In this document: piece after piece, positions 54,142-63,215 of the stretch
How positions within the stretch are numbered: the stretch's first letter is position 1
Layout: each line of letters starts with the position of its first letter
NCBI RefSeq assembly: GCF_024448135.1
Contig: NZ_JAMRYX010000172.1
Span: forward strand, 1 to 63,465
Direction: 5' to 3'
DNA: 63,465 nucleotides
From: Methylocystis suflitae
GTDB lineage: Bacteria > Pseudomonadota > Alphaproteobacteria > Rhizobiales > Beijerinckiaceae
Made by a program: the position numbers and the translations under genes
Notes under the pieces: generated by a model
The model's input: only the letters and a program-made list of their open reading frames with translations
The model's database searches: none
Told to the model about the DNA's origin: nothing

Positions 54142-55434
54142 ATGAAGATTCTTCTCCTTGGCGCGACGGGCCTCATCGGGTCGAGCATCCTGGCCAAGCT
54201 CCTCTCAGCCGGACATTCGGTGGTCGCCGTTTCGCGACGCGCCAATGTCCGACGGCAATTTTCTCAGGCGCAATGGGTGTCGCTCGATTTGAGAGCTGTA
54301 GACTCGCCACAACAATGGCTTTCGCATCTTGAAGGCGTCGATGCGGTCATCAATTGCGCCGGCGTTCTAGGCGGAAGCGGGTCCGATTCCACGGACGCGG
54401 CGCATCACAAAGGCCCGGCGACGCTGTTCGCCGCCTGCGAACAGGCTGGCGTCAAGCGCGTCGTTCACTTCTCCGCCGTCGGGGTCGACCGGCAGACGCC
54501 GAGCGAATTCTCCAGGAGCAAGGCGGAGGGCGACGCCGCCCTAAAAGCAACGGCTCTCGATTGGGTCATCCTTCGTCCCTCGGTCGTCGTCGGGCGCCGC
54601 GCTTACGGCGGAAGCGCGTTGTTTCGCGGGCTGGCGGCGTTGCCGATGCTTCCACGCTTCGAGGATGCGGGAGAACTGCAGATCGTCCAACTCGATGACG
54701 TCGTGGCGACCGCGGTTTTTTTCCTGGAGCCGCGCGCCCCCGCCCGTGTGGAGCTGGAGATCGTCGGACCGCGACGCCTGACCTTCAACGAGGTCGTCGC
54801 GATCTATCGCAAATGGCTCGGATGGCGCCCCGCCCAGCTCGTCGACTTCCCCGACTGGCTGATCGACGGAATGTATCGCCTCGGAGATTTCCTCGCCTGG
54901 CTGGGCTGGCGCACGCCGATCCGCAGCATCGCAAAACAGGAAATGGTCCGCGGCGCCATCGGCGATCCCGCGCCATGGACGAACATGACGGGCATCACGC
55001 CGCAAGCTCTTGAAGCGGCGCTTATGGCCGAGCCCGCCGACGTGCGCGAAAAGTGGTTTGCGCGCGTCTATGCGCTCAAGCCGCTCATTTTCGCCGTTAC
55101 GGCGCTGTTCTGGATTTCGACCGCGCTGGTTTCTTTCGGGCCGGGATGGGACATCGGGCTCGGGCTTTTGTACGAGGGCGGACTTTCGGGCCCAATCGTG
55201 CCGCTGGCCGTGATAGCGGGCGCCACATCCGATCTTATCATCGGCGTCGCCATCGCTTTCCGCCGCACATCGAAGATTGCGCTCGTCGCCGCGCTCGTCC
55301 TATCCTTCGTTTACCTCATCCTCGGAACCATCCTCGTGCCGCGACTCTGGCGGGACCCGCTGGGGCCCATGTTGAAAATCTGGTCGGTGATGGTGCTGAA
55401 CGTCGTTTCTCTGGCGATCGTCGACGACCGGTGA
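54142..55434 (+). CDS. SDR oxidoreductase fused to a DoxX-like membrane domain
   Basis: A 430-residue protein. Residues 1-250 are an atypical short-chain dehydrogenase (ILLLGATGLIGSSIL NAD(P)-binding loop, VINCAGVLGG, and a Ser/Lys pair FSRSKAEGD; the usual Tyr of the catalytic triad is not obvious). Residues about 310-430 are four membrane helices like DoxX/DUF4395-style modules. Such fusions are often encoded beside DUF2269 proteins. It overlaps the DUF2269 gene by four bases (GTGA). It may reduce a quinone-like or lipid-soluble substrate at the membrane. Confidence 0.88.
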   Translation: MKILLLGATGLIGSSILAKLLSAGHSVVAVSRRANVRRQFSQAQWVSLDLRAVDSPQQWLSHLEGVDAVINCAGVLGGSGSDSTDAAHHKGPATLFAACEQAGVKRVVHFSAVGVDRQTPSEFSRSKAEGDAALKATALDWVILRPSVVVGRRAYGGSALFRGLAALPMLPRFEDAGELQIVQLDDVVATAVFFLEPRAPARVELEIVGPRRLTFNEVVAIYRKWLGWRPAQLVDFPDWLIDGMYRLGDFLAWLGWRTPIRSIAKQEMVRGAIGDPAPWTNMTGITPQALEAALMAEPADVREKWFARVYALKPLIFAVTALFWISTALVSFGPGWDIGLGLLYEGGLSGPIVPLAVIAGATSDLIIGVAIAFRRTSKIALVAALVLSFVYLILGTILVPRLWRDPLGPMLKIWSVMVLNVVSLAIVDDR

Positions 55435-55901
55435 TTTATCTCCTCCTTAAATACATTCACATCATCGGCGCGGCAGTTTTGCTTGGCACTGGCGCCGGAA
55501 TCGCATTTTTTATGCTGATGGCGCATTTCTCCCGCTCGGCGCCGGTCATTGCCGGGGTCGCGCGTATTGTTGTAATCGCGGACTTCGTCTTTACCGCTTC
55601 CGCCGTGGTGGTGCAGCCCGTCACCGGCGTCGCGCTCACCTGGCTGGCCGGCTATTCGCTTACCGAAGGCTGGATCGCGCTTTCAATCGCGCTGTATCTT
55701 TTGACCGGCGCCTTCTGGCTGCCAGTCGTGTGGATGCAGATGCGCATCCGCGATATCGCGCAAGCCGCGGTAGCGGCGAACCAGCCGCTTCCGCAGATCT
55801 ACCATCGATTTTTCTGGTGGTGGTTCGCTTTCGGCTTTCCGGCGTTCGGCGCCGTTATGACGATCATATGGCTGATGATCGCCAAGCCGTCGATATTCTG
55901 A
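55431..55901 (+). CDS. DUF2269 membrane protein
   Basis: A 156-residue protein with four helices (about 4-25, 45-68, 80-100 and 128-150). The YIHIIGAAVLLGTGAGIAFF start and the late FWWWFAFGFPAFGAV segment are typical of DUF2269. It starts at GTG inside the SDR-DoxX stop, so it is coupled to that gene. DUF2269 has no known role; the pairing suggests a membrane complex with the SDR protein. Confidence 0.85.
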   Translation: MIYLLLKYIHIIGAAVLLGTGAGIAFFMLMAHFSRSAPVIAGVARIVVIADFVFTASAVVVQPVTGVALTWLAGYSLTEGWIALSIALYLLTGAFWLPVVWMQMRIRDIAQAAVAANQPLPQIYHRFFWWWFAFGFPAFGAVMTIIWLMIAKPSIF

Positions 55902-55937
55902 CGCCGCACGACCGTCCCCAAGCGCTCGCCGGTTCGC

Positions 55938-56033
55938 CTATCGCGTGTACCAGACGTAGATGATGGAAAAGGCCAAAGCCAGCGCAAAGCCAATCATGAC
56001 GTTGCGTATAAAGCCCCCGCCGAACTCATCCAT
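55938..56033 (-). CDS. Possible 31-aa membrane protein
   Basis: A short leftward frame with GGAGACG eight bases before ATG at 56033. The product MDEFGGGFIRNVMIGFALAL... has one clear helix (about residues 9-28) and ends VWYTR. Codon use resembles real genes. It converges with the DUF2269 gene. Single-helix proteins of this size are easily missed, and confidence is limited. Confidence 0.4.
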   Translation of the reverse strand: MDEFGGGFIRNVMIGFALALAFSIIYVWYTR

Positions 56034-56223
56034 GTTGCGTCTCCAATGGTCGCGCGCCGCAGCGACAATCTGGCGTAAGCCTGCGAATGGCGCAACAGCC
56101 GTCTCCCCGCGGCGTCTGCATTTTGTCTCGCCACATTCTTCAGTATAGTCGCGCTCCTATGGCGCTATTTTCATGCTCGCCGCGCCCGCCTACGCTAGAC
56201 CCGCTGGAAGGAAGGATGCCGCG

Positions 56224-57399
56224 ATGAAGGACGATCTCGGCGCGCTGTCCGTCGTTCTCAACCGGAGCACGGAAACGCCGGGACGCCTGTCCGGCGCGAG
56301 CTTCGTCGTCAAGGAGAACATCGACGTCGCGGGAAATGTCTCGACCAACGGCCATCCGAAATGGGCGGCGACCCACGCCCCTGCCGAGCGCGATGCGCCT
56401 GTCGTCGATCGATTGCTCGATGCCGGCGCGCGGCTCGTCGGCAAGACGCAAATGGACGAGATGGCCTATAGCCTGCTCGGCGCCAACCCGCATTACGGCA
56501 CGCCGATCAATCCGGCCGCGCGAAATCGCCACCCCGGCGGCTCGTCTTCAGGCTCGGCGGTCGCTGTCGCCGCCGGCCTCGTCAATTTCGCCATCGGCAC
56601 CGACACCGCCGGCTCCTGCCGCGCGCCGGCGGCGTTCTGCGGGGTTTTTGGCTTCCGCGCGTCGCATGGCGCGGTTGCGATGGATGGAATCATTCCGCTT
56701 GCGCCGTCCTTCGACGCCATCGGCTGGTTCGCCCGCGACATCAGCGTCATGGCCTCTGTCGGCGAGGCTTTGTTGCCGCTAAAGGCGGAGAACGCCGAGT
56801 TCAAAGAAGCCGTGCTGCTCACCGACGCCTTCTCGGGAGTCGGAATGGATTTCGCGTCGGCGGCGGCGGATCCCGTCGACGCGCTGAAGGCGTTCGGCCC
56901 TTGGCGCGAAGCGACCCTCGGCGACGACTTCTTTAAGACCGCGCTCGGCCATTTCCGAAACATGCAGGCCTTCGAGGCCTGGGCGTCGGATGGCGCCTGG
57001 ATCACGGCGAACAGCCCCGCCTTCGGCAAGGGCGTCGAAGAGCGTTTCGCCTATGCGGCGAAGGTCACGGCCGACCAAAAGAAAGCCGCCGAAAGCTTCC
57101 GCGAGGAGGCGCTCAAGAAAATCGACGCGCTCCTCGGTTCGCAAGGCTTCCTCGTATCGCCGACGACGCCGTTTCGCGCGCCGCTCCTAACCGAGAGCGA
57201 AGAGACGCTCGACGCCAAGCGCTATCAGATGATGCGCCTGTTTCTCATCGCGAGCTTCTTTGGCCTTCCGCAAATCAGCATTCCCCTTCCAACCAGCGAT
57301 GCGCCGGTTGCACTCTCTTTCATCGGCCGACGCGGTTCGGACCACGCGCTGATCGCCCTTGCGCAGCGCTTCTGCGCGCAGATGAGGAAGTCTCTTTAA
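56224..57399 (+). CDS. Amidase (amidase signature family)
   Basis: A 391-residue hydrolase. It has the Ser-Ser-Lys machinery of the family: FVVKENIDVAGN (Lys), GGSSSGSAVAVAAGLV (first Ser), and IGTDTAGSCRAPAAFCGV (nucleophilic Ser). The segment KTQMDEMAYSLLG is also typical. The start is ATG 56224 with AAGGAAGG upstream; the frame is open 17 codons further back. It stands alone. Substrate unknown; the family includes GatA, which is longer, and this is not GatA because no GatB/GatC genes are near. Confidence 0.93.
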   Translation: MKDDLGALSVVLNRSTETPGRLSGASFVVKENIDVAGNVSTNGHPKWAATHAPAERDAPVVDRLLDAGARLVGKTQMDEMAYSLLGANPHYGTPINPAARNRHPGGSSSGSAVAVAAGLVNFAIGTDTAGSCRAPAAFCGVFGFRASHGAVAMDGIIPLAPSFDAIGWFARDISVMASVGEALLPLKAENAEFKEAVLLTDAFSGVGMDFASAAADPVDALKAFGPWREATLGDDFFKTALGHFRNMQAFEAWASDGAWITANSPAFGKGVEERFAYAAKVTADQKKAAESFREEALKKIDALLGSQGFLVSPTTPFRAPLLTESEETLDAKRYQMMRLFLIASFFGLPQISIPLPTSDAPVALSFIGRRGSDHALIALAQRFCAQMRKSL

Positions 57400-57420
57400 G
57401 TTTTTTCTATATGCAACTGG

Positions 57421-57525
57421 TTGTCATTCTCGGCAGGCCAAAGGCCTGACCGGGAATTCAGAGCAAATCCTCTCTGCGTCGCAACGCTGGATTCTCGATC
57501 GCGCTTCGCGCGTCGGGAATGACAT
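57421..57525. repeat. Intergenic inverted repeat with nested hairpins
   Basis: Outer pair TGTCATTC (57422-57429) and GAATGACA (57517-57524) encloses two hairpins: TTCTCGG.AGGCC against GGCCT..CCGGGAA, and ATTCTCGA.CGCGC against GCGCG.TCGGGAAT. It resembles the dispersed repeats common in Hyphomicrobiales. It lies between convergent amidase and phosphatase genes. Confidence 0.65.
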
Positions 57526-57548
57526 GGCGGAAGCCACCAGACACGTAA

Positions 57549-57998
57549 TCACTCGCTCAGCGGCGGTCCGTGTCCGAGCAGATCCTTGATCCGCCCCGTC
57601 AGCCGCTCGCGCACGTCGCGATAGGCGTCGAGAATGGCCTCGCGCGAGCCCTGCGCGGCGGTCGCGTCGGGCGTCGGCCAGTAGACGACGTCGACGGCCA
57701 TCGTGCGCGTAAACTCCAGCGCCTTGTGATGCGCCTCGGGCGACAGCGTCACGATCAGATCGAAATTCGAATCTTCGAGATCCTCGAACGTGTGCGGCTT
57801 ATGAGCTGAAATGTCGACGCCGATCTCATCCATCGCCGCTATGGCGAAAGGGTCAGGAGCCCCGCGCTTCAGACCAGCGGAAGCGAAATAGGTTTCGCGG
57901 CCGAAATAATACCGTGCGATCGCCTCCGCCATCGGCGATCGCACAGTGTTCAGCGTGCAGGCGAAGAGAATGGATTGGGGGCGCGCCACGTTGCTCAC
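57549..57998 (-). CDS. Low-molecular-weight protein tyrosine phosphatase-like
   Basis: A 149-residue enzyme with the CX5R loop CTLNTVRS (C14, R20) and the VYWPTPDAT Asp loop near the C-terminal half. It could dephosphorylate a protein or act as an arsenate-reductase-like protein; in related genomes it is encoded in the hisD-UPF0262 block. Starts at GTG 57998, with GATGAGG upstream. It lies seven bases after the GNAT gene's end and is probably co-transcribed with it. Confidence 0.85.
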   Translation of the reverse strand: MSNVARPQSILFACTLNTVRSPMAEAIARYYFGRETYFASAGLKRGAPDPFAIAAMDEIGVDISAHKPHTFEDLEDSNFDLIVTLSPEAHHKALEFTRTMAVDVVYWPTPDATAAQGSREAILDAYRDVRERLTGRIKDLLGHGPPLSE

Positions 57999-58004
57999 GC
58001 GACC

Positions 58005-59432
58005 TCATCGCTGGCTCTGCGTCGACTGCCGGTCTCGTTCAATGAACGCCGCAAGCTCCTTCGTCTGCTCCGTGAACAGTTGCAGTTCATTGATGTCGAG
58101 CGGCTCGCTTACATGCTGCATCAGCAGCAGATCTCGGCCTTCGGAGAAGGCCGGCGCCAGCCCGCAATAGAAAAATCCCTGGTGGCGCGCGCTCTCAACC
58201 AGGAGCGGCAGGCCCGGGTCGTCGACATGCGCGGAAAGCTGCACGGCGCGCGCGCCGAGGCCGCTGACGTCGCTCATCGCCTGGCTCAATTCGATATTGG
58301 CGTTCGATCCGATCATCTCGAAGCGAATCCTGCCATAGCCCCAGGGGTTGACCATGACGCTCGTCATTGACCGAGTCTCTGTTGGCGTTCCGCTCTCGCG
58401 TAGAGAAACGCCGACGCCGAGACGGGCGTATGTCGTCGTCATGACGTCGCGATACGCCGGAGGCGCGACGATCTCGCATGCCCGCGCGCTCGCCAGGAAG
58501 CGGAACGTCAGCAGAAAACTCTGGCGCTGTCCGGCCGTGGGCACAGGCAAGTCTTTGGAATGCAGCGACTCGGGCGCCGCGCCGAGCAGGATCGCGCATG
58601 TCGGCATGCCGGCCCGCTCGTCGTTGCGCTGTGAAAATGTATGAGTCGTAACCGGCTCGGCGTAGATCCCGACGAGCCCGAGTTTCGTGGCTTCGTCAGT
58701 TAGCCGCTCGGTCATCCGCTCGAGGAGATGACGTCCCCGGTAAGACGGAAGCACGACAGCTTCGCCGCGTTCGGCGATCGCCGCGCCGGGCTCGCGCTCG
58801 AGCGCGACATGCCCGACGACCTCGCCGCGCGCATCGCGGGTCACGACCGGAATGAGCTCTCCGCTTTGGACCTTCCGCCAATAGCGATGCGGGGAGAAGA
58901 CTTCCGGGTGAACGTAATTGTGTCCGTAAACCGCCAGGAAACAACGCGCGATCGCCGCCGAGTCGCTCTGCTGAGGCACGTCGATCCGCACCGTTTCCGT
59001 CGCCTCTGCGGCTTCGGCGATTGGCTCTTCGTTATGTTCCGCCGCTTCGCGGGACGGGTCGAAACCGCGATGGATCGTGATCTCCCATCCGTCGACGCCG
59101 CGTTCCCGGTAGGATAGTCCCGCATCTCGCCGAACCTGCGCGCTGAGCGAACCAACGACGGCGGAAAACCGGGAATGGCCGTTGAGCAGAATCCGCGCGC
59201 GCGCCTCGCCTTTGGAAGAGGACAGAAGAACCGCCGCGCGCTCGGCGTTCGTGCGCGACCCGCAAAGGATCTGCCATATTTGCGCGACGTCGGCGGCGAT
59301 CAGGCTCGCGGTCATTGGCGGAACCCCTTCGACCAGCGACGCTTCGCGAACGAAAGCGCGGAGCAGCTCGCCCCCTTCCGCTTCCATCGACAGCCTCAGC
59401 TCGGCGAAATGATCCGAATTACTTTTGCCCAT
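58005..59432 (-). CDS. Two-domain protein: ATPase-like N-terminus and GNAT acetyltransferase
   Basis: A 475-residue protein. Residues about 10-135 may be a GHKL/RsbW-like ATPase fold (SMEAEGGELLRAFVREAS, MTASLIAADVAQIWQILCGS), although the N-box is weak. Residues about 150-265 fit a GNAT domain: IARCFLAVYGHNYVHPE, VGHVALERE, and the acetyl-CoA-binding VVLPSYRGRHLLERM. The C-terminal 200 residues repeat a GNAT-like beta pattern (MTSVMVNPWGYGRIRFEMIG). It sits between UPF0262 and the LMW phosphatase, where relatives have no such gene. Substrate unknown. Confidence 0.78.
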   Translation of the reverse strand: MGKSNSDHFAELRLSMEAEGGELLRAFVREASLVEGVPPMTASLIAADVAQIWQILCGSRTNAERAAVLLSSSKGEARARILLNGHSRFSAVVGSLSAQVRRDAGLSYRERGVDGWEITIHRGFDPSREAAEHNEEPIAEAAEATETVRIDVPQQSDSAAIARCFLAVYGHNYVHPEVFSPHRYWRKVQSGELIPVVTRDARGEVVGHVALEREPGAAIAERGEAVVLPSYRGRHLLERMTERLTDEATKLGLVGIYAEPVTTHTFSQRNDERAGMPTCAILLGAAPESLHSKDLPVPTAGQRQSFLLTFRFLASARACEIVAPPAYRDVMTTTYARLGVGVSLRESGTPTETRSMTSVMVNPWGYGRIRFEMIGSNANIELSQAMSDVSGLGARAVQLSAHVDDPGLPLLVESARHQGFFYCGLAPAFSEGRDLLLMQHVSEPLDINELQLFTEQTKELAAFIERDRQSTQSQR

Positions 59433-59515
59433 GCCGATTATTCCATGACGACAATGTGACAGCGCCGAGCGCTGCGCCGCGGAGCGCTCTCATCATTGGC
59501 GACCGAGCGCGGCGC

Positions 59516-59995
59516 TCAGCCCTTCCAGTGCAGCGCCGTGATCAGCGTGAAGATGCGACGCGCCGTATCCTGATCCGTGTCGATCTTGCCTTTCAAGCGT
59601 TCGAGGAGAAGCTGCGCGCCTTCGTTATGGAGGCCGCGGCGCCCCATGTCGATCGCCTCGATCCTGCTTGGGGTCGCATGCCGGATCGCCGCGTAATAGC
59701 TTTCGCAGATCATGAAATAATCTTTGAGAATGCGTCTGAACGGCGTCAGCGAGAGAATGTGCGTGACGAGGCAGACGCCCTCCGCGTCGCAAATCTTAAA
59801 AACGAGTTTCGCGTCGACGAGCGAGATCAGCAGCGCATAGGGTCCACCGTCATGGCCAATCAGCGCGAAACTGTTTTCCTCGATAAGATCGTAGATCGCG
59901 ATGGCGCGCTCATGCTCCTGATCCGCCGAGCCGCGACCGATCGAGTTTTCGTCGAGCGTGACGGAGATCAGCCGCTTCGACTCGTTTGAGTCCAC
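59516..59995 (-). CDS. UPF0262 family protein
   Basis: A 159-residue protein of the UPF0262 family, core to Alphaproteobacteria and of unknown role. The [17 protein letters not shown]-terminus, [11 protein letters not shown], and [17 protein letters not shown] segments are characteristic. The start is GTG 59995, three bases after the hisD stop, so translation is probably coupled to hisD. The upstream reading of the frame runs into hisD antisense and is not used. Confidence 0.88.
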   Translation of the reverse strand: MDSNESKRLISVTLDENSIGRGSADQEHERAIAIYDLIEENSFALIGHDGGPYALLISLVDAKLVFKICDAEGVCLVTHILSLTPFRRILKDYFMICESYYAAIRHATPSRIEAIDMGRRGLHNEGAQLLLERLKGKIDTDQDTARRIFTLITALHWKG

Positions 59996-59997
59996 CC

Positions 59998-61299
59998 TCA
60001 CGCCTCGAGCTGATTGAGGCGGATCGACACCGAACGTGCATGGGCCTGCAAGCCTTCGGCCTCGCCAAGCGTCACCGCGGCGGCGCCGATAGCGCGCAGC
60101 GAGTCCGCGTCGCATTTCAGGATCGACGTGCGCTTGACGAAGTCGAGCACGCTCAGACCCGACGAGAAGCGCGCCGAGCGCGCCGTCGGCAGCACATGGT
60201 TCGAGCCGCCGACATAATCGCCGACGGCTTCCGGCGTATAGGCGCCGATGAAGATGGCGCCGGCGTTGGATACGCGCGCGGCGAGATCCTCGGCGTCTTC
60301 GCTGATAATCTCGAGATGTTCGGCGGCGATGCGGTCGGCGAGCGGAAGCGCGTCCGACAGCGTCTTCACGACGATCGTCGCGCCATAATCGCGCCAGGAG
60401 GCGCCGGCGATTTCCTTGCGCGAAAGCGTCGAGAGATGCCGTTCAACGGCGGCGACGACCGCGTCGGCCAGCGCCGCGTCGTCGGTGATGAGAATCGACT
60501 GCGCGGATTCGTCATGCTCGGCCTGTGCAAGCAAATCGGCCGCGATCCAGTCGGGATTGGCGGTCGCGTCGGCGAGGATCAGCACTTCAGAAGGGCCGGC
60601 GATCATGTCGATGCCGACCTGGCCGAACACGCGGCGTTTCGCCGCCGCCACCCAGGCGTTGCCCGGCCCGACGATCTTGACGACGGGCGCAATCGTCTTC
60701 GTGCCATAGGCCAGCGCCGCCACGGCCTGCGCGCCGCCGACGCGATAGATCTCGTCGATGCCGGAACGCTTGGCGGCGGCGAGCACCAGCGGCTCGACAT
60801 GGCCGCCAGGCGTCGGGACGACCATGACGATGCGCTTCACGCCGGCGACCTTCGCCGGCACGACATTCATCAGCACGGAAGACGGATAGGCGGCGGTGCC
60901 GCCCGGCACGTAGAGGCCCACCGAGTCGAGCGGGCTCCAACGCCAGCCGAGTTCGACGCCGGCGGCGTCCCGAAAGCGTAAATTCTGCGGCTTCTGCCGC
61001 TCGTGGAAGGCGGTGATGCGCTCGAGCGCCAGATCGAGCGCCGCGAGCTGCTCGGCGGAACATTTGGCTTCCGCCGCCGCGACCTCCTCGCGGGAGACGG
61101 CGATGCCGGTCGCCTCAAGGTCGATGCGGTCGAAGCGCTTGGAATAGTCGACAAGCGCCGCGTCGCCTCGGGCGACGACGTCCTCGATGATGCCGCGGAC
61201 CGTATCGTCGACATCCTGCGACGCCTCACGCTTCATGGCGAGCAGCGACGCAAAACGCTGTTCGAAATCGGGCGCCGCGGCGTCCAAACGCAGGGTCAT
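59998..61299 (-). CDS. hisD: Histidinol dehydrogenase
   Basis: A 433-residue zinc enzyme that oxidises histidinol to histidine in two steps with NAD+. It shows [60 protein letters not shown] and GGSNHVLPT with the zinc-ligating Gln/His/Asp set. ATG 61299 follows GGAGAGG; the frame continues upstream without family match. It follows the DUF2948 gene and precedes UPF0262 in the block typical of this group. Confidence 0.97.
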   Translation of the reverse strand: MTLRLDAAAPDFEQRFASLLAMKREASQDVDDTVRGIIEDVVARGDAALVDYSKRFDRIDLEATGIAVSREEVAAAEAKCSAEQLAALDLALERITAFHERQKPQNLRFRDAAGVELGWRWSPLDSVGLYVPGGTAAYPSSVLMNVVPAKVAGVKRIVMVVPTPGGHVEPLVLAAAKRSGIDEIYRVGGAQAVAALAYGTKTIAPVVKIVGPGNAWVAAAKRRVFGQVGIDMIAGPSEVLILADATANPDWIAADLLAQAEHDESAQSILITDDAALADAVVAAVERHLSTLSRKEIAGASWRDYGATIVVKTLSDALPLADRIAAEHLEIISEDAEDLAARVSNAGAIFIGAYTPEAVGDYVGGSNHVLPTARSARFSSGLSVLDFVKRTSILKCDADSLRAIGAAAVTLGEAEGLQAHARSVSIRLNQLEA

Positions 61300-61327
61300 G
61301 ATCCTCTCCAGCCGGGAAGTCCGGCTG

Positions 61328-61816
61328 TCATGGCCCTCGGGGAGCGTGCTCGTCAAGTTCGCCGCTGAAATCATGGTTCGGCCGGGCGGCGACCTTCCAG
61401 CGCGGACCTACGTCGCAAAGTTGCGCCTCGACGCATTCGACGTCGAGCGCGATCGACGCGCCCCCGGCGAAAAAGAGCCGGATGACTCCCGACGGCGGCT
61501 CGGGGTCGGGCTCGAAGGTGACCGCCAGAAGTTCGAGGATAGCGTCGGGGTGGTCGCGGCAGACACGCTGGCAACGCACCCGCTGCACGCCCTCGAAATG
61601 GAGGCCGCAGCGGCAGCGCTCCAGCCGGCCTTCAAGTTCAGCGGCCCAGTCGAAACGCGACCCAACCAGGGCGAACCGGCGCTTGTCGGCCAGAAAGGCG
61701 ATGTCGCCCACGCGCACCAAGGCGTCCTGCAGATGCGCCGAGAGGAGCGAAAGATCTTCGCTGTCGAGCGCGTGCAGCCGCAAGGCGGGCTCACAAGGCC
61801 GATTGGGTGGTTCCAT
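61328..61816 (-). CDS. DUF2948 family protein
   Basis: A 162-residue soluble protein of unknown function, usually encoded next to hisD in Alphaproteobacteria. The LRLHALDSEDLSLLSAHLQDA start, GDIAFLADKRRFALVGSRFDW and the central VRCGLHF-type Cys/His segments mark the family. ATG 61816 is preceded by AGGAGG, which makes this the start. It is transcribed with hisD. Confidence 0.86.
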   Translation of the reverse strand: MEPPNRPCEPALRLHALDSEDLSLLSAHLQDALVRVGDIAFLADKRRFALVGSRFDWAAELEGRLERCRCGLHFEGVQRVRCQRVCRDHPDAILELLAVTFEPDPEPPSGVIRLFFAGGASIALDVECVEAQLCDVGPRWKVAARPNHDFSGELDEHAPRGP

Positions 61817-62156
61817 GTCCTCTCCTCCTTCGCCCGATATGGCGAAGGAGGAGAAGGCCCGCAACCCTATGGGCGACGCCAAGCTAAGTTAATAGGATTT
61901 TCGCGTGTCCGCGCTCGCCCGTTCTTTCGCCCGATCCGACCAAATTGAACGAGGCGCTCGCGATCCAGCTCACCGAGCTAATAACGCCCAGGGCGTCGGC
62001 GACAAAGCTCAGGCTGGCGGCTTCTGATCGACCAATCCGCCATCTCGCGATCAATCCTGCGCTCAATATCCAGCGCCCTCATTCCTGCGCGTCGCGGCGG
62101 CGGAGAAAGAGTAGTCGAAAAGTAGCGAAAACTGTCGTATCGAGGCGTAGAACGGA

Positions 62157-63212
62157 ATGCACACGACGCAAACTATGCCGTTGATTACAAATCAAGATAT
62201 TAGATTCTCCGTGGCGCCGATGATGGATTGGACGGATCGGCACTGCCGATACTTCCATCGTCTCTTGTCGCGCCGCGCGCGCCTGTACACCGAAATGCTC
62301 ACGACGGGCGCGGTGATCCATGGCGATCGGGCGCGGCTGATGGCGTTCGATCCGTTTGAGCAGCCCGTCGCCATGCAGCTCGGCGGCGCCGAGCCGGCTG
62401 CGCTGGCGAAGTCGGCGGTTATCGTCGAGAAATTCGGCTACGCGGAGGTCAATCTCAACGTCGGTTGCCCATCGGATCGCGTGCAGAACGGCGCGTTCGG
62501 CGCCTGTCTCATGCGCGAGCCTGCGCTCGTCGGCGACTGCGTCAAGGCGATGAAGGACGCCGTCGCAATTCCTGTTACGGTGAAATGCCGCATCGGCGTC
62601 GACGATCAGGAAGAACATGCGCTGTTCGCGCTTGCGGAAGCCTGCGTCGAAAGCGGCGCCGACGCTCTGTTCGTGCATGCGCGAAAGGCCTGGCTTAAGG
62701 GCCTCTCGCCGAAGGAAAACAGAGACGTTCCGCCGCTCGACTATCCGCTGGTGCACCGTCTCAAACACGCCCTGCCCGACGTTCCCATCGCCATCAATGG
62801 CGGCCTGACGCGGATGGCTGAGATGCAGGAGCAGCTGCAATTCGTCGATGGCGTGATGATCGGACGCGCGGCCTATCACGATCCCACGTTGCTGCTTGAA
62901 GTCGATCCGTGCTTGTTCGGAGAGCCCGCGCCGGCGGCAGACCTCTTCGAGGCCGTCGACGCCTTTCTTCCCTATGTCGAGCGACAGTTGGCGAGCGGCG
63001 AACGCCTTGCCGCCATAACGCGCCATCTTCTGGGACTTTTCGCTGGGATGCCAGGCGCTCGGTCGTTCCGCCGACGGCTGGCGCTCGAGGCCGTCAAGCC
63101 TGGCGCCGGAATCGAAACGCTGCTCGAGGCCGTCGACGAAGTGCGCGCCGCTCGGACGCGCTTTGCCGGAGCGGCGAATTTGGAAGGCGCCGAACCTGCC
63201 GAAACCGCCTGA
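62157..63212 (+). CDS. dusA: tRNA-dihydrouridine(20/20a) synthase
   Basis: A 351-residue FMN-dependent enzyme that reduces uridine in the tRNA D-loop. It shows FSVAPMMDWTDRHCRYF, ARLYTEMLTTGAVIHGD, LNVGCPSDRVQNGAFGACLM (catalytic Cys) and VMIGRAAYHDPTLL. These fit DusA. The ATG at 62157 opens the family N-terminus; an alternative is at 62175. It stands alone and converges with cobS. Confidence 0.96.
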   Translation: MHTTQTMPLITNQDIRFSVAPMMDWTDRHCRYFHRLLSRRARLYTEMLTTGAVIHGDRARLMAFDPFEQPVAMQLGGAEPAALAKSAVIVEKFGYAEVNLNVGCPSDRVQNGAFGACLMREPALVGDCVKAMKDAVAIPVTVKCRIGVDDQEEHALFALAEACVESGADALFVHARKAWLKGLSPKENRDVPPLDYPLVHRLKHALPDVPIAINGGLTRMAEMQEQLQFVDGVMIGRAAYHDPTLLLEVDPCLFGEPAPAADLFEAVDAFLPYVERQLASGERLAAITRHLLGLFAGMPGARSFRRRLALEAVKPGAGIETLLEAVDEVRAARTRFAGAANLEGAEPAETA

Positions 63213-63215
63213 CTC

